A model generated the notes under the pieces. That model was not told the origin of the DNA, made no database searches, and worked only from the letters and a program-made list of their open reading frames with translations. Source: JAWKOK01 sp963698255 (GTDB taxonomy: Bacteria; Chloroflexota; Anaerolineae; Caldilineales; Caldilineaceae). From it: a stretch of 64,000 bases of DNA. The stretch covers positions 102,420 to 166,419 of the forward strand of contig CAVOQD010000016.1 of NCBI GenBank assembly GCA_963698255.1, in the 5' to 3' direction. Below, in pieces: positions 29,377-40,914 of the stretch (positions are counted from its first letter, which is position 1; each line of letters opens with the position of its first letter). The translations under genes were made by a program, and so were the position numbers.

Positions 29377-31213
29377 CTAAAGCACGCCGTCCAACTCATC
29401 GACAAGCGCCTCGGCCTCGTCCAACAACTGGGTTGGGCGTCGCCACTGCAACACCGGCCGGGCTGTAGAGATTGTGCTCGTGACTGTCAAGACAGTTCAG
29501 CGAACGAGCGATCAGTTCATCGTCGGCCCCTTGTTGGCGCATTGCCTCGCTGATGGCGTGGTTGGTCTTGCCGGCAATCGGCTTCTGAAGCTTGGCCGAC
29601 AGATATTCGGTCAGGATCCTGCCGGCAGCCACAAATTGATCCGGGCTGCTGCTCTGACCCTTGGCCTGCTCTTTGCGAGCCTGGGCAATGGCCTTGTGGG
29701 CCTGCTTGCGGGCACGCGAACTGCGCACTGCGCCGGCGTTCTGCTCCAGATGAGCCTGACGCCGTTGCCAGACAAAGCCGCCGGCCAACGCCGCCAACGG
29801 CACGCCCCAAAGCAACCAGTACCAGGTCTGGGCTGTCAACGGCGGGTTGACGGTCTCCCAGAATCACCGGCACAGGCTTCAGGCTGGCCACGATCGCCGG
29901 ATCGATATCGTCAGCGGTCAGAACGACGGACTCGTCTGCCGTGTTGGCTGCGGCGCCCGCTGCCATGATGGGGCCAGGAGTGCCAATGCCGGGCGCAACG
30001 GTGATGGCCATCGGATCGGTGGCGACGGTCACATATTGATCCAACGACGGATCGAAGTAGCTGTATTCAATCGCCGGCACCGTGAACTGGCCGGCGGCGG
30101 TCGGCACCATCAGCCGCTCGTAGGTGTGAGAACCGCTCACCAGCCCATTCTCGACCTGTGTGCTCAGCGACGAATCGGCATCAAAGATACGCCAGCCATC
30201 TATCTCCGGCCAGACGGGGTCGGAGGCGGTGCTGATGTTGCCCATGCCCTCCACAGTCACCTTCAATGTGACCGGTTCATCGACTTGGGTCTGGCCTCTG
30301 TCCAACTCGGCCCGGATGTCGAACTGGCCGACGGCGCCGGTGAAGCTCTCCGGGGCGCCTTCCGGCGCAGGTTGCACGTTGACGATGACGGGCTCGGTGT
30401 CAAGGATAGCGTCATTGCGCAGGCCATTGCTGGTGATGGTGATGCGGGCCGGGTCGATGGTCTGCTCGCCGGCTGCGGTGGGAAAGAGCACCTGGGTCAG
30501 CTCGGTCACGGTATAGATTCGTCCGTTGGCCGAAACGCGATAGCTGGTGACGTCGATGTCTCCCTCGGCCCAGAAGCCGGTCAATGCCGGCGGTTCGTAG
30601 TCAGGCTGTCCGCCGAAGATGCTGGGAAGACGCATCGAATCCAGCGCTTCGTAGTAGCGAAAAATGTAGTTGATCTGTTCGCCGACATGAGGTTGCGGAT
30701 TGTCCACAAGCGCCTCAACAAAGAGATCATTGTTGCCCAGCGAAGAGGGCGCTTTGAAATCCTGTTGGTTGCGGCTGGGCGGCTGGGTCTGGCCGGATCC
30801 CTGGCGTCACCTCGATGTTGATCGGATTGGTGAGATAGGTCTGGCCGTCCAACGTCAGCTTGACCGGCTCAATGGTGAGCGTGCCGGTGCGATACGGCTG
30901 CAAGCGGTAGCTGTAGACGATATTGTTGCTGATGGCGCCGTTGATGATGCTCATCTGCGTCGACGTGCTGTTGCCGACGATGGAAAAGCCCTCCAGCGCC
31001 GGAAGTTCGGGCTGTGGAAGATTTCGACTGGCTGACGTCGACAACAACGGTCAACGTCACCATCTCGTCGGTGCTCAGCTCCAGCCTGTCGACGCCGGCC
31101 ACGATCGGCTCTTCGGCCTGGGCCAATGCCGGCCTATTGTTTGAAAAGCCTGTGATGAAGATGAGTGCGAGTATCATGAGCGATGCGCCCAGGAAACGCC
31201 TAAATTGTCCCAT
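29377..31213 (-). CDS. batD: BatD-like protein, four +1 frameshifts
   Basis: Corrected length 610 residues. Signal peptide (LGASLMILALIFITGFS), several Ig-like domains (DRLELSTDEMVTLTVVVDVS; LDRGQTQVDEPVTLKVTVEG; VPTAAGQFTVPAIEYSYFD), a transmembrane helix (WLLWGVPLAALAGGFVW) and a cytoplasmic helical end (ELIARSLNCLDSHEHNLYSP ... DELDGVL). This is the BatD/oxygen-tolerance family. Frame moves near 31013, 30807, 29850 and 29440, each by one surplus base. All four can be read through to continuous family-like sequence. It follows batC after a 330-base repeat-rich gap. Confidence 0.78.
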
Positions 31214-31543
31214 CGGTCCGTTCTCCTAATCTCATCGACATGCGGTGTGTAACTCCACCGAATCGCTAACAAACCGCCCTTGCTGGGCGCCTCTGTCGGA
31301 TGAGCATTCATGTTTATGTACCAGTGTAGATCCAGGAAATTAGGAGACAGTGAGTTCTGAGTGTGCAATCGTTAAGACCGTTCAAGGTCATCCCGAATTC
31401 CCTGGACATCCATCCCTACCAGCCAGCCGGTAGGCTAACCGGGCTGAATCGCATCCATAGTCCGTAGGTCGGCTCCATACCGTGATCGTATCCGCCAGCC
31501 CGGCTAAGCTTAGCCGGCGATGCATTCCGCCCTACAAGCTGGC
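31214..31543. repeat. Gap between batC and batD with short palindromes
   Basis: Holds CCGGCTAAGCTTAGCCGG (31500-31517), a perfect 18-base palindrome, and a CCGGTAGGCTAACCGG near 31425. No gene supported; a 64-codon minus-strand frame here is low in complexity of evidence. Confidence 0.5.
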
Positions 31544-32608
31544 CTACCAGTCCTGCTCGACGCTGTCGGCGGGGAAGAGGTAGATCTGCTGTAGATACTC
31601 CTGCAGCGTCTCGGTCCCCTGGGATGCGGCGATCAAGAGTTGGCGGGCCTGTTCCTCGCTCAGTCCTTCAAGCTGCTGAGCCAGTTGGCCCAGGCCGGGC
31701 TGAGGCTCCTGCGGCTCTTCAGGCTGATCGCCCGCTTCACCGCCGTTCGGATCCTGCGGCTCAGAGTCCTGCTGTTCCTGATCCTGGGGATCTTCGCCAT
31801 CCTGGCCCTCTTGCGGATCATCTTGCTGCTCAGGCTCTTGGGGCTCATCCTGTTCCTGATCGCCCTGCTGCTGATCCTGAGGCTGCTCTTGCTCTTGATC
31901 GCCCTGCTGGCCGTCACTTTCCTGATCCTGCGGCTCGGACTCCTGCGGCTCGTCCTGATTTTCCTGGCCGTCCTGGCCCTGTTGATCCTGTTCTTGGTCT
32001 TGCTGATCCTGCTGATCTTGACCCTCTTGCTGGTCTTGATTTTCCTGCTGATCTTGATTCTGCTCTTGCTGGTCCTGGTTCTGCTGATCCTGCTCTTGAT
32101 TCTCTTGCTGTTGATCCTGGTTCTGCTCGTCCTGCTGATCCTGATTCTGCTCTTGGTCTTGTTGCTCTTGTTCTTGTCTGCTCTTGCTGTTGCAACTGTT
32201 TCAGCGTCAGTTCAAGATTGACCTTGGCATCCAGATCCTGCGGATCAAAGCGCAGCGCCTCTTTGTACGCCTCGGCCGCGCCTTCGTAGTCCTCGGCCTT
32301 GAAGAGCGTGTTGCCCAGGTTGTAGTGGCTCTGCTGGGTCAACGTTTCGTCGGCATGCGCCATGGCGACCTGCAAGGCAGCCGGCACCTGATCGTAGGCT
32401 TCCTGTCGATAGAGCGCATTGGCCGTGTTGTAGAGCGGCGCAGCCAGCTCCGGATCGGCGGTCGCTGCCTCCTGGTACTTCTCGACGGCGGCGGCGTAGT
32501 CGTTTCGGCGAATGCTTCGTTGCCCGCCTCGTTCAACTTTTCAGCGCCGGACCCACAGGCGGTCAGGGTCAAACCGGCAAATACAAGAACAATCAGTGCT
32601 TTCTTCAT
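31544..32608 (-). CDS. batC: BatC-like TPR lipoprotein with Gln/Glu/Asp-rich tail, two frameshifts
   Basis: Corrected length 354 residues. Lipobox-like LTLTACGSG after a signal peptide (MKKALIVLVFAGLTL), TPR repeats (VEKYQEAATADPELAAPLYN; QSHYNLGNTLFKAEDYEGAA), then about 150 residues composed almost only of Q, E, D and N with some P and G, and a final IAASQGTETLQEYLQQIYLF segment. Frame moves near 32510 (one missing A in a run, EAFAE/NDYAAAVEKYQ) and near 32178 (+1, QQEQ/QEQEQQDQ). Start overlaps the batB stop (ATGA). The tail is acidic and disordered; on the other strand it reads as a false hydrophobic protein. Confidence 0.75.
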
Positions 32609-33664
32609 GCTGCGAATTCCTTTTCGCCCATCATCACATTGCGGCGTTGGGCCATCTTGCGGTTGCTGACACGATCCGGGATGAGCATCGAGATGACCAG
32701 AAGGACCAGCGAAAGCGCCAAGAAGATCTGATATCGCTCGATGCGTCGCACTTCCAACTGGGAGCCGATCTCGCCCTGCTGGAGCTGATTCAGCTCGGCG
32801 ACCAGGGCATCCAACTCAGCGCCGCTGGCCGAAGCCCGGTAGAACTGGCCGTTGCCGGTGGCTGCAATGGTCTGCAAGGTCTCTTCGTCCAGCCGGGAGA
32901 GCACGGTCTCGCCGTTGCGGTCCGTCTTGTAGCCGACCACGTTGCCGCCGGCATCCGTCTCGGGAATGGGCACGCCTTCAGGCGAGCCAAAGCCGATGGT
33001 GTAGAAGATGACGCCTTCGTCGGCGGCCTGCTGCACCGCGCTGATGGCCTCGGCGTCGTGGGCCTCGCCGTCGGTGATCAGCACGATCACCCGCTGGCTG
33101 TTGCTGTTCTCGTCAAAGCCGGTCAGGGCCGTGCGCACGGCGTCACCGATGTTGGTGCCCGGCTTGGAGATCACGCCCGGTCGAGCGCTGTCCAAAAAAG
33201 ACTTGGCCGTGGTGTAGTCCGACGTCAGCGGAAACTGGATGAAGCTGGCGCCGGAGAAGAGCACCAGGCCCACTTCGTCGCCGCCCAGGCGGGACATGAG
33301 ATCCGAGATCTCCAGCTTGGCACGGCTCAGGCGGTTGGGCTTGATGTCCTCGGCCAACATGCTTTCGGAGACGTCGAGCGCCACCATGACCTGAACGCCC
33401 TGTACGTTCGACCACCTGCACATCTTCGCCCCACTGGGGTCGCGCCAGCGAGAAGAGCAGCAGGACGATGGAGGCGAACCAGAGGCCCGTCTGCCAACGT
33501 CGTCCCCGCCAGTTGACGGAGGCGCCCAGCCGTTTGACCAGCGCCGGATTGCCCAGCCGGGCCAACACGGCATGGCGGCGGCGGTTGGCATAGACCATCA
33601 ACAAGGCCAGCGCCGGAATCAGAATGAGGGCCGAATATAGGTAGATTGGTTCTGCAAAAGTCAT
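32605..33664 (-). CDS. batB: BatB-like von Willebrand A membrane protein, one +1 frameshift
   Basis: Corrected length 352 residues. An N-terminal helix (YLYSALILIPALALLMVYAN), BatA/B N-domain (RRHAVLARLGNPALVKRL), a second helix (GLWFASIVLLLFSLARPQWG), then a vWA domain with MIDAS DVSES and VIVLITDGEAHD, and a C-terminal helix (IFLALSLVLLVISMLI). Frame shift near 33412 (QVVE/VQGVQVMVALDVS) just before the MIDAS. Bat proteins are linked to stress and aerotolerance in Bacteroides. ATG 33664 follows a repeat-rich gap. Confidence 0.82.
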
Positions 33665-33874
33665 AGTAGTGGTTCCAGATTCTGCTGCGTGCTGCGTGAT
33701 TTCTACTGCGTACTGCGTAATCCGTAAGGAGCGATGTTCCATCGTAGGGCGCAATTAACAATTCACAATTATCAATTCAGCATTAACCGTTCGTGCTTTG
33801 TTTGCCAATGACGCGACGCCTACGCTGACACATCGCTCATTGACAATTGAACGTTGACAATCGTCAATTGACAA
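33665..33874. repeat. Gap between batA and batB: GCTGCGT words and AT-rich palindromes
   Basis: TGCTGCGTGCTGCGTGATTT is one arm of the GCTGCGT family; after it comes an AATTCACAATTATCAATT / TTGACAATTGAACGTTGACA stretch with many CAATTG self-complementary words. No gene seen. Confidence 0.6.
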
Positions 33875-34882
33875 TTAAGGCACCGTCCGAAACATCGTCT
33901 GCCTCAAAAACATTTCGAGAAGCAGTAGCGCCAATCCCGGCGCCAGAACCCAGCCGAGCAGTTCCTTGTAGTTGGCGAAGGTCTCAATCTCGATCTGGGA
34001 CTTTTCCAGCGAGTTGATCTCATCGTAGACCGCTCGCAGACCTTCGGTGTTCTCGGCCCGATAGTAGCGGCCGCCGGTCTCTTCGGCGATCTGGGCCAGG
34101 GTCTCTTCGTCGAGCGTGCTCTCCTGCATCATGATTCGCTCGCGCCCGAAGGCGTCGACCACCGGGACCGGCACCTGACCGGGACGGCCCATGCCGATGG
34201 TGTAGACCTTGATGCCCAGCGTGGAGGCTGCTTCGGCCGCGGTCATCGGGTCGATCTGGCCGGCGTTGTTGACGCCGTCGGTCAACAGAATGACGACCTT
34301 GCTCTTGGCGTCCGAATCTTTGAGCATGTTGGCCGCATTGGCCAGACCCATGCCGATGGCCGTACCGTCTTCAATCTGAAGCTCGGTGGCCAGCTTGGTC
34401 TGGTCCAGCATGCGCCGCAACACGTTGTGATCCACCGTCGGCGGGCTCTGGTTGAAGGCGTTGCTGGCAAAGACCACCAGCCCGACCTGGTCATACTGCC
34501 GTTCGCTGACAAAGGTGTCGATGACCTCCTTGGCCGCCTCAAGCCGATTCTGCGGCTCGAAGTCCAGCGAGGCCATGCTGCCGGAGATGTCCAGCGCCAG
34601 CGCAATGTCCACACCCTCGCCGTGGATCACCTCACGCGATCTGGATCGACTGGGGCCGGGCCAGGCCGAGGATGATGGCGGCGATGGCGGCCATACGCAG
34701 CAGCGTGAGCATCGGTCGCAGTACGATTCGCCAGGAGCGATGCCCGCTCTTTGCCATACGAATGTCTGAGTAGCGCAGACTGGCGGCACCCCGTCGCTTG
34801 CCCCGCAGTTGCTGCCAGACGAAGAGCGCCGGAATCAGCAGCAGCAGGCCGAACATCCAGGGCTTGCAAATTGAAAATCCAT
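33875..34882 (-). CDS. batA: BatA-like von Willebrand A membrane protein, two frameshifts
   Basis: Corrected length 335 residues from MDFQFASPWMFGLLLLIPAL. Helix, RYSDIRMAK linker and second helix (MAAIAAIILGLARPQ), then vWA with MIDAS DISGSMAS and VVILLTDGVNNAGQ and a final helix (LGWVLAPGLALLLLEM). Frame: one missing base near 34855 (FASP/WMFG, CCC reduced) and one extra near 34640 (SIQI/REVIHGEGVDI). It is the first vWA of the Bat set, directly behind the BatD-like gene (15-base gap). Confidence 0.8.
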
Positions 34883-34896
34883 CTTTTTACCTCAAC

Positions 34897-35977
34897 TCAA
34901 GCCTGCACCGGCGTCGGTGTTGCCGACGGCGGAAGCGTGCCTTGGGAATTGTTGTTCTGGTCGGCGGCGGCCAACGCAGCGACTTCTTCAGCGCTTAACT
35001 TGACCAGCGTCTGAGCCTGATCGATGAGCAAAGCGGCCGCGTTTACGCTCGGCTTGAAATCGGCGAACTTGACCAGATCACAGTCATCGAAAAGTTCGAT
35101 GTACGAGTGGGCCAGCGGCTCCGACATAGATGTCGAGCGCAGCGTACGCTTCAGCTCCGATGTCGTCTGTTCCAGCGCCGGCACATGGTACTGGCGTTCG
35201 ACGTAGGTACAGAGACAGGTGGTCACCCGCGGCATAGTGTTCCGTAAATTCCCCCGATCGGGCCAACTGCAATCCGCCGATGCGGGCCAATTCGTCGATT
35301 GCCACCTGTTCAGGCGTGCGGTTATCGACTTGTGTTCGACCGGACAGCCTGCGATAGATCAGCCAGCCGCCCAGCAGCGCCAGAAGCAGCACGAACAGCG
35401 CTCCACCGGCCACAAAAGGCATCATATTTGGAATCGCCACACTGGCCTGCGGCTTGATGTCACGGATCTCGACATCCTGTTCGGTCAACACAGACATCGA
35501 TCTCCAGGGAGATCGGCTCGGCCATGGCCTGGCTCAGGTTGCCGTTCGCATCGCTCAGCGTGATGGGCAGAGCGGGAGACTGGTACGTACCCGGCGCAAA
35601 GAGCACGGCCTTGATGATCTGGCGGGTCGTTTCGCTGCCGTCGGCATTGGACTCGGTCGTCTTGGGCGATTGGCTCCGGATCTCAAACTCGCCCCATGGA
35701 CCGATCATCTCCGGCACGAAGACCTGGTAGCCGGCGGGATGGGTCACCTCCAGCGTCAACTCTGCCGGGTCGCCGACGGTCAGCGGTGCTTCGTCGGCGA
35801 TCAGACGGGCCGTCACGTTGTTGGCGACGGGCAAGGCAGCGGGCAATTGGGCGGCGCTGGGCCGCGTCGTCCTGAGCCGCCGTCGTCATCGTCTGCCTGG
35901 GCCGACACGGATGCCGGCAGAAGCAAAAGCAAAGCCATCATCGTCAACAGCAGTGCGATGACACGTTTGCGGTTCAC
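34897..35977 (-). CDS. BatD-like/DUF4381-type membrane protein, several +1 frameshifts
   Basis: About 358 residues when joined, from a GTG start with signal peptide (VNRKRVIALLLTMMALLLLL). Ig-like periplasmic part (VTARLIADEAPLTVGDPAEL), transmembrane helix (FVAGGALFVLLLALLGGWLI), then cytoplasmic ELARIGGLQLARSGEFTEHY and ALEQTTSELKRTLRS, the pattern of DUF4381-like members of this operon. Frame moves near 35503 and 35233 by one surplus base. Near 35843-35862 there are either two +1 shifts or one missing base. Heavy damage for one gene; whether real or error is open. Confidence 0.6.
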
Positions 35978-36025
35978 TCTGCATTTTTGTGGTCAAATTC
36001 CACTCAATATTCATAATCGATAAAC

Positions 36026-36913
36026 CTAGTGACTCATGCGATCGGAGCGGCGCTTGAAAAAGCGGGTCAACTCGTCAACATAGTCAAGCGATGTGTCGAT
36101 GTTGAGACGGTCGACGCCGGCCTTGCGCAGCACGCTGATCTTGTCGTCGTCGTGGGCGGCGACGTTGGCCGCAAAAGCCTCTCGCCAGCCGCGGTCGCCT
36201 GTGTCGACCACCACCAGCTCGCCGCTTTCCGCATCTTCCAGCACCATGATGCCGACGTCGGCAATCTGCGAATCGAGCGGATCGTGGAGATCGACGGCGA
36301 TCACGTCGTGGCGGCGGTTGGCCATGTAGAGCGGCTTGCGATAGCTCTCAGCGTCGGTCTGATAGTCGGAGATCAGGAAGACGATGCTGCGTCGTTTCAG
36401 AATTCGATTGACCGTGTCCAGCGCCAGCCCGATGTTTGTGCCACGACTTTCCGGCTCGAAGGCCAGCATCTCACGCACGATGCGCAGGATGTGGCGTCGG
36501 CCCTTGCGCGGCGGAATGTAGAGTTCGATCTGGTCGGAAAAGACGAGCAGGCCGACCTTGTCGTTGTTGTTGGTGGCCGCAAAGGCAAGCACTGCCGCCA
36601 ACTCAGCCGCCAACTCTCGCTTGAAGCGCTGGGCCGAGCCGAACTCGCCGGAACCGCTGGCATCGACCACGAGCATGACGGTCATCTCGCGGGCCTCGAC
36701 ATAGCGCTTGACGTAGGTCTCGTTCATGCGCGCCGTCACGTTCCAGTCGATGGTGCGCACTTCGTCGCCCGGCTGATAGGGGCGAACCTCATCAAATTCC
36801 ATGCCCCGCCCTTTGAAGACCGAATGGTATTCGCCGGCAAAGCTATCGTTCACCAACCGGCGAGTACGAAGCTCGATGCGCCGGATCTTGGCCATTAGTT
36901 CGTTGGTTAGCAT
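36026..36913 (-). CDS. DUF58 domain protein
   Basis: 295 intact residues. The family motif YQPGDEVRTIDWN is clear, with a MTVMLVVDASGSGEFG vWA-like site and ADVGIMVLEDAESG later. DUF58 proteins usually follow MoxR ATPases and precede vWA membrane proteins, as here. Cytoplasmic; thought to be a scaffold for MoxR-driven assembly or folding. ATG starts with MLTNELMAKIRRIEL; a shorter start at MAKIRR is possible. Confidence 0.88.
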   Translation of the reverse strand: MLTNELMAKIRRIELRTRRLVNDSFAGEYHSVFKGRGMEFDEVRPYQPGDEVRTIDWNVTARMNETYVKRYVEAREMTVMLVVDASGSGEFGSAQRFKRELAAELAAVLAFAATNNNDKVGLLVFSDQIELYIPPRKGRRHILRIVREMLAFEPESRGTNIGLALDTVNRILKRRSIVFLISDYQTDAESYRKPLYMANRRHDVIAVDLHDPLDSQIADVGIMVLEDAESGELVVVDTGDRGWREAFAANVAAHDDDKISVLRKAGVDRLNIDTSLDYVDELTRFFKRRSDRMSH

Positions 36914-36954
36914 TGGTTACAGTCTTTCGAATGATTTCTGCGCGATATTGGCTG

Positions 36955-37096
36955 CTTGCTAGCGTGCTGCGTGCTGCGTGAGGTTTCTGACAGCGACTGT
37001 CGATTTCCGAAATTCAGCGGTCGTTCGGCTGAATCAGCTGTCCAATGTCGAAATCAATTCGTCACAACGACCTCACGCAGCACAGCACGCAGCCCT
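36955..37096. repeat. GCTGCGT-family palindrome between moxR and the DUF58 gene
   Basis: AGCGTGCTGCGTGCTGCGTG...AGGT and CGACCTCACGCAGCACAGCA...CGC form the outer stem; inner pairs GACTGTCGATTTCCGAAATT/AATGTCGAAATCAATT also match. Same family as 10425-10595. Confidence 0.7.
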
Positions 37097-37097
37097 T

Positions 37098-38192
<1,095 letters not shown>

Positions 38193-38827
38193 ACTATATT
38201 TCTCCTGTCCATACCGTCACGGTGATCTTCACCAAATTATACCTTGATCTAGAAACCGAAATGTACTTTGCGCTCATCGTAAATATGTCCCATTTTCCCG
38301 GTGTCTGCACCTATGGCGGTGAACCCGACGGTGTCAAGCTCACCACCCGGCGCCGAACACGCATGATCTTTGCCAATCCCCCGGGACAGGTGGGATTGTG
38401 AACCGAATACGGCTACACTTTATCACACTGTTCGGGGTACGACTTTACCCCAAGCTACCGGTTACCTTACAGCAACCTCACATGATATCAGGGTATGCCG
38501 AAAGATGGGTCAAAGCGCAACCGGCTCTTTGCAGGAAACGGTCTGATGACGGGCCTTGTTCCAGTGTGGGAGTGTGTGATCGAGTGGGGTTTGCATCATG
38601 TGTTGGCGCAATACCGCCAATACATTCGAATAGTTAGGCGATGAACAGGGGGGAGTCAACAACTCCACTTTGCTGCCGGTGCAGTTTGTTGGCGATTGGG
38701 AATATGATCCGGCACTCGTAGGTGCGATTTTCAACCGCACGAACTATGGAATCTCTGGGCTATTCGGGAATAGTGCAGTTGAAAATCGCACCTACGACTG
38801 TTAGCCTCCGAAGATCTCAGACAGTTT
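38193..38827. repeat. Gene-free gap with one strong hairpin
   Basis: No supported gene in about 630 bases. Near its end, TCGTAGGTGCGATTTTCAAC (38716-38735) and GTTGAAAATCGCACCTACGA (38778-38797) form a perfect 20-base stem with a 42-base loop just behind the DppC stop. The moxR promoter must lie in the other end, but no clear -35/-10 is seen. Confidence 0.6.
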
Positions 38828-39703
38828 CTACCGTTGGAGCCGCGGATCCAGAACGTCGCGCAGGCCGTCGCCGACGAGGTTGAAGCCGGCCACGGCAAAC
38901 AACATCGCCATAGCAGGGAAGAAGGTCAGCCACCAATGTGTTGTAATGAAATTGCGCCCTTCGCTGATCATCACCCCCCATTCCGGTGTGGGCGGCTGAG
39001 CGCCAAAGCCGATGAACGACAGTCCAGCCACGGCCAAAATGGTGGTCCCCATGTCAAAGCTGATCTGTACCAGCAGCGGTGACATGGTATTGGGCAGCAG
39101 ATGGCGGCGCAGAATCAGGCCATGCCCTGAACCGATGGCCCGTGCAGCCTCGACGAACTCTCGTTCGCGCAACACCAACACCTGTCCCCGAACCAGGCGG
39201 GCATAGATGGGCCAGGTCACCACAGCCACGGCGATCAAGGCGTTCTGCAGGCTGGGACCCAGCGCGCCGGCGATGGCCATGGCGAGAATGAGGCTTGGAA
39301 AAGCGAAGAAAATATCTGTCACGCGCATGAGCGCTTCGTCCCACCACCCGCCGGCATAGCCGGCCAGCAGCCCGACCGTGGTGCCGAGCAGGCTGGCCAT
39401 CACAACCACGCCAAGGCCAGTGGCCAATGAGATGCGCGCGCCGTACAACATTCGGCTCAGAATGTCGCGGCCGAGTTTGTCCGCGCCAAACCAGTGGTCC
39501 GGCGATGGCGGAGCCAGGCTTTCCGAGATGTTCTGCTCAAGCGGATCGTATGGTGAGAGCACCGGTGCAAACAGCGCCATAAGAATGAAAAGGATCATCG
39601 TCACAAGGCCGAAGACTGCGGTTCTCTCCTTGCGAAAACGCCGCACAAAGATGGACCGCGGCGACCTGGTTTGGCCAAGTGCCGAGCTGACTGTCGATTC
39701 CAT
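38828..39703 (-). CDS. ABC transporter permease, DppC type
   Basis: 291 intact residues. Opening stretch FVRRFRKERTAVFGLVTMIL and FGADKLGRDILSRMLYGARI are DppC/OppC hallmarks; the EAA loop is AARAIGSGHGLILRRHLLPN. It pairs with the preceding DppB permease and a lipoprotein binding protein to import di-/oligopeptides, nickel or, in this clade, sometimes oligosaccharides. No ATPase gene follows in this window, so one must be supplied elsewhere. Four-base gap to dppB. Confidence 0.88.
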   Translation of the reverse strand: MESTVSSALGQTRSPRSIFVRRFRKERTAVFGLVTMILFILMALFAPVLSPYDPLEQNISESLAPPSPDHWFGADKLGRDILSRMLYGARISLATGLGVVVMASLLGTTVGLLAGYAGGWWDEALMRVTDIFFAFPSLILAMAIAGALGPSLQNALIAVAVVTWPIYARLVRGQVLVLREREFVEAARAIGSGHGLILRRHLLPNTMSPLLVQISFDMGTTILAVAGLSFIGFGAQPPTPEWGVMISEGRNFITTHWWLTFFPAMAMLFAVAGFNLVGDGLRDVLDPRLQR

Positions 39704-39706
39704 GGC

Positions 39707-40714
39707 TCAGTTCACCCGCACGCGTGGATCGATGAAGGAATAGGCGATATCCACCAGTGTGTTCATCAACGGGTAGATGAAGGCGGCGACGAGCGTGACG
39801 CCCATGACCGCCGGATAGTCGAGGGTGGTGACCGAAGTGGTGGCGTAGCGCCCGATACCGGGCCAATTGAAGATGGTCTCCGTCAACACGGCGCCGCTGA
39901 GCAGGCTGCCGAAGAGAATACCGATAATGGTCAAGATCGGCGGCAGCGCGTTTCTGAACACGTGGCGGCCGACCACCAATCGTCCCGCCAGACCTTTTGC
40001 GTGTGCGGTGCGCACGTAGTCCTGTCCAAGCATTTCGAGCATGGACGAGCGGGTCATGCGCAGGAGCGCGGCTGTAGAAAAGAGGCCCAGCGTGATGGCC
40101 GGCAGGATCAGGTGGCCGATGGAATTGCGCAATGTCTCCCAATTGCCGGTCAGCAGTGAATCAACCGTGAAAAGGCCGGTGATATGGGTCGGCGGCGTCA
40201 TGGTGGCGTCGAGCCTGCCCGGTCCCGGCAGCCATTGCAACTGCCGATAGAAGACGCCCAACAGCACCAGGCCGACATAGAAGATCGGCATCGCGCTGCC
40301 GATCAGGGCCAACCCGCGAGCGCCACCGTCGATCCAGGTGTTTCGATTGAGGGACGCGATGATCCCCAGCGGCGTGCCGACCAGGATCGTGACGAACATG
40401 GCCGCCAGCGCCAATTCGATGGTCGCCGGCAGGTAGTCGCGAAGATCGTCGATCACCGCACGGCGTGTGCGAATCGATTGGCCCAGGTCGCCCTTCAGAA
40501 GCCGCTGAACATAGGCAACGTACTGAATGACCGCCGGTTGATCGAGGCCCATCTCTTGGCGATAGGCCTCGATCTGCTCCTCACGCGCATTGGAGCCGAG
40601 GGCCGTCGCCGCCGGATCGATGGGCACGATCTGAGCAAGGAAAAAGGTTAGAACTGAAACGCCGACCAGAACAAAAACCAATCCGCCCAGCCGGCGCAGG
40701 ATAAATTGCAGCAT
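39707..40714 (-). CDS. ABC transporter permease, DppB type
   Basis: 335 intact residues. MLQFILRRLGGLVFVLVGVS start, GLDQPAVIQYVAYVQRLLKG periplasmic part, and EAA loop region YVRTAHAKGLAGRLVVGRHVFRN are DppB features; six helices. Directly precedes dppC. The upstream intergenic hosts a CACAGAT palindrome between binding protein and permease, which may lower permease expression relative to binding protein. Confidence 0.88.
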   Translation of the reverse strand: MLQFILRRLGGLVFVLVGVSVLTFFLAQIVPIDPAATALGSNAREEQIEAYRQEMGLDQPAVIQYVAYVQRLLKGDLGQSIRTRRAVIDDLRDYLPATIELALAAMFVTILVGTPLGIIASLNRNTWIDGGARGLALIGSAMPIFYVGLVLLGVFYRQLQWLPGPGRLDATMTPPTHITGLFTVDSLLTGNWETLRNSIGHLILPAITLGLFSTAALLRMTRSSMLEMLGQDYVRTAHAKGLAGRLVVGRHVFRNALPPILTIIGILFGSLLSGAVLTETIFNWPGIGRYATTSVTTLDYPAVMGVTLVAAFIYPLMNTLVDIAYSFIDPRVRVN

Positions 40715-40767
40715 AAAATTCGATCAATCGGATTGTGGAAGTGGTTTGATAGAGTCCTGAAAAAATA

Positions 40768-40893
40768 ATTTGCCACAGATGTCCACAGATAAACAACGGA
40801 TATTCACAGATGATGGTTGAGTCACTTTTTCGCTACCAAACCATATCTGTGATTATCCCAGACCCTATCTGTGTCCATCTGTGACAAATTGCT
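40768..40893. repeat. CACAGAT-family palindrome between binding protein and permeases
   Basis: TTTGCCACAGATGTCCACAG...ATA and TATCTGTGTCCATCTGTGAC form the outer arms, with CACAGAT/ATCTGTG repeated inside. Third member of the family in this window. Confidence 0.8.
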
Positions 40894-40914
40894 CTTCCTC
40901 GTTCTATATGCCGG

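Noticed and set aside
31640..32221. Leucine/isoleucine-rich apparent membrane protein on the plus strand
   Set aside because: It is the complement of the Gln/Glu/Asp-rich BatC tail; CAG/GAT/GAA codons read in reverse give Leu/Ile/Phe.
38398..38637. 79-codon plus-strand frame in the gap before moxR
   Set aside because: No RBS, no family features, mixed composition.
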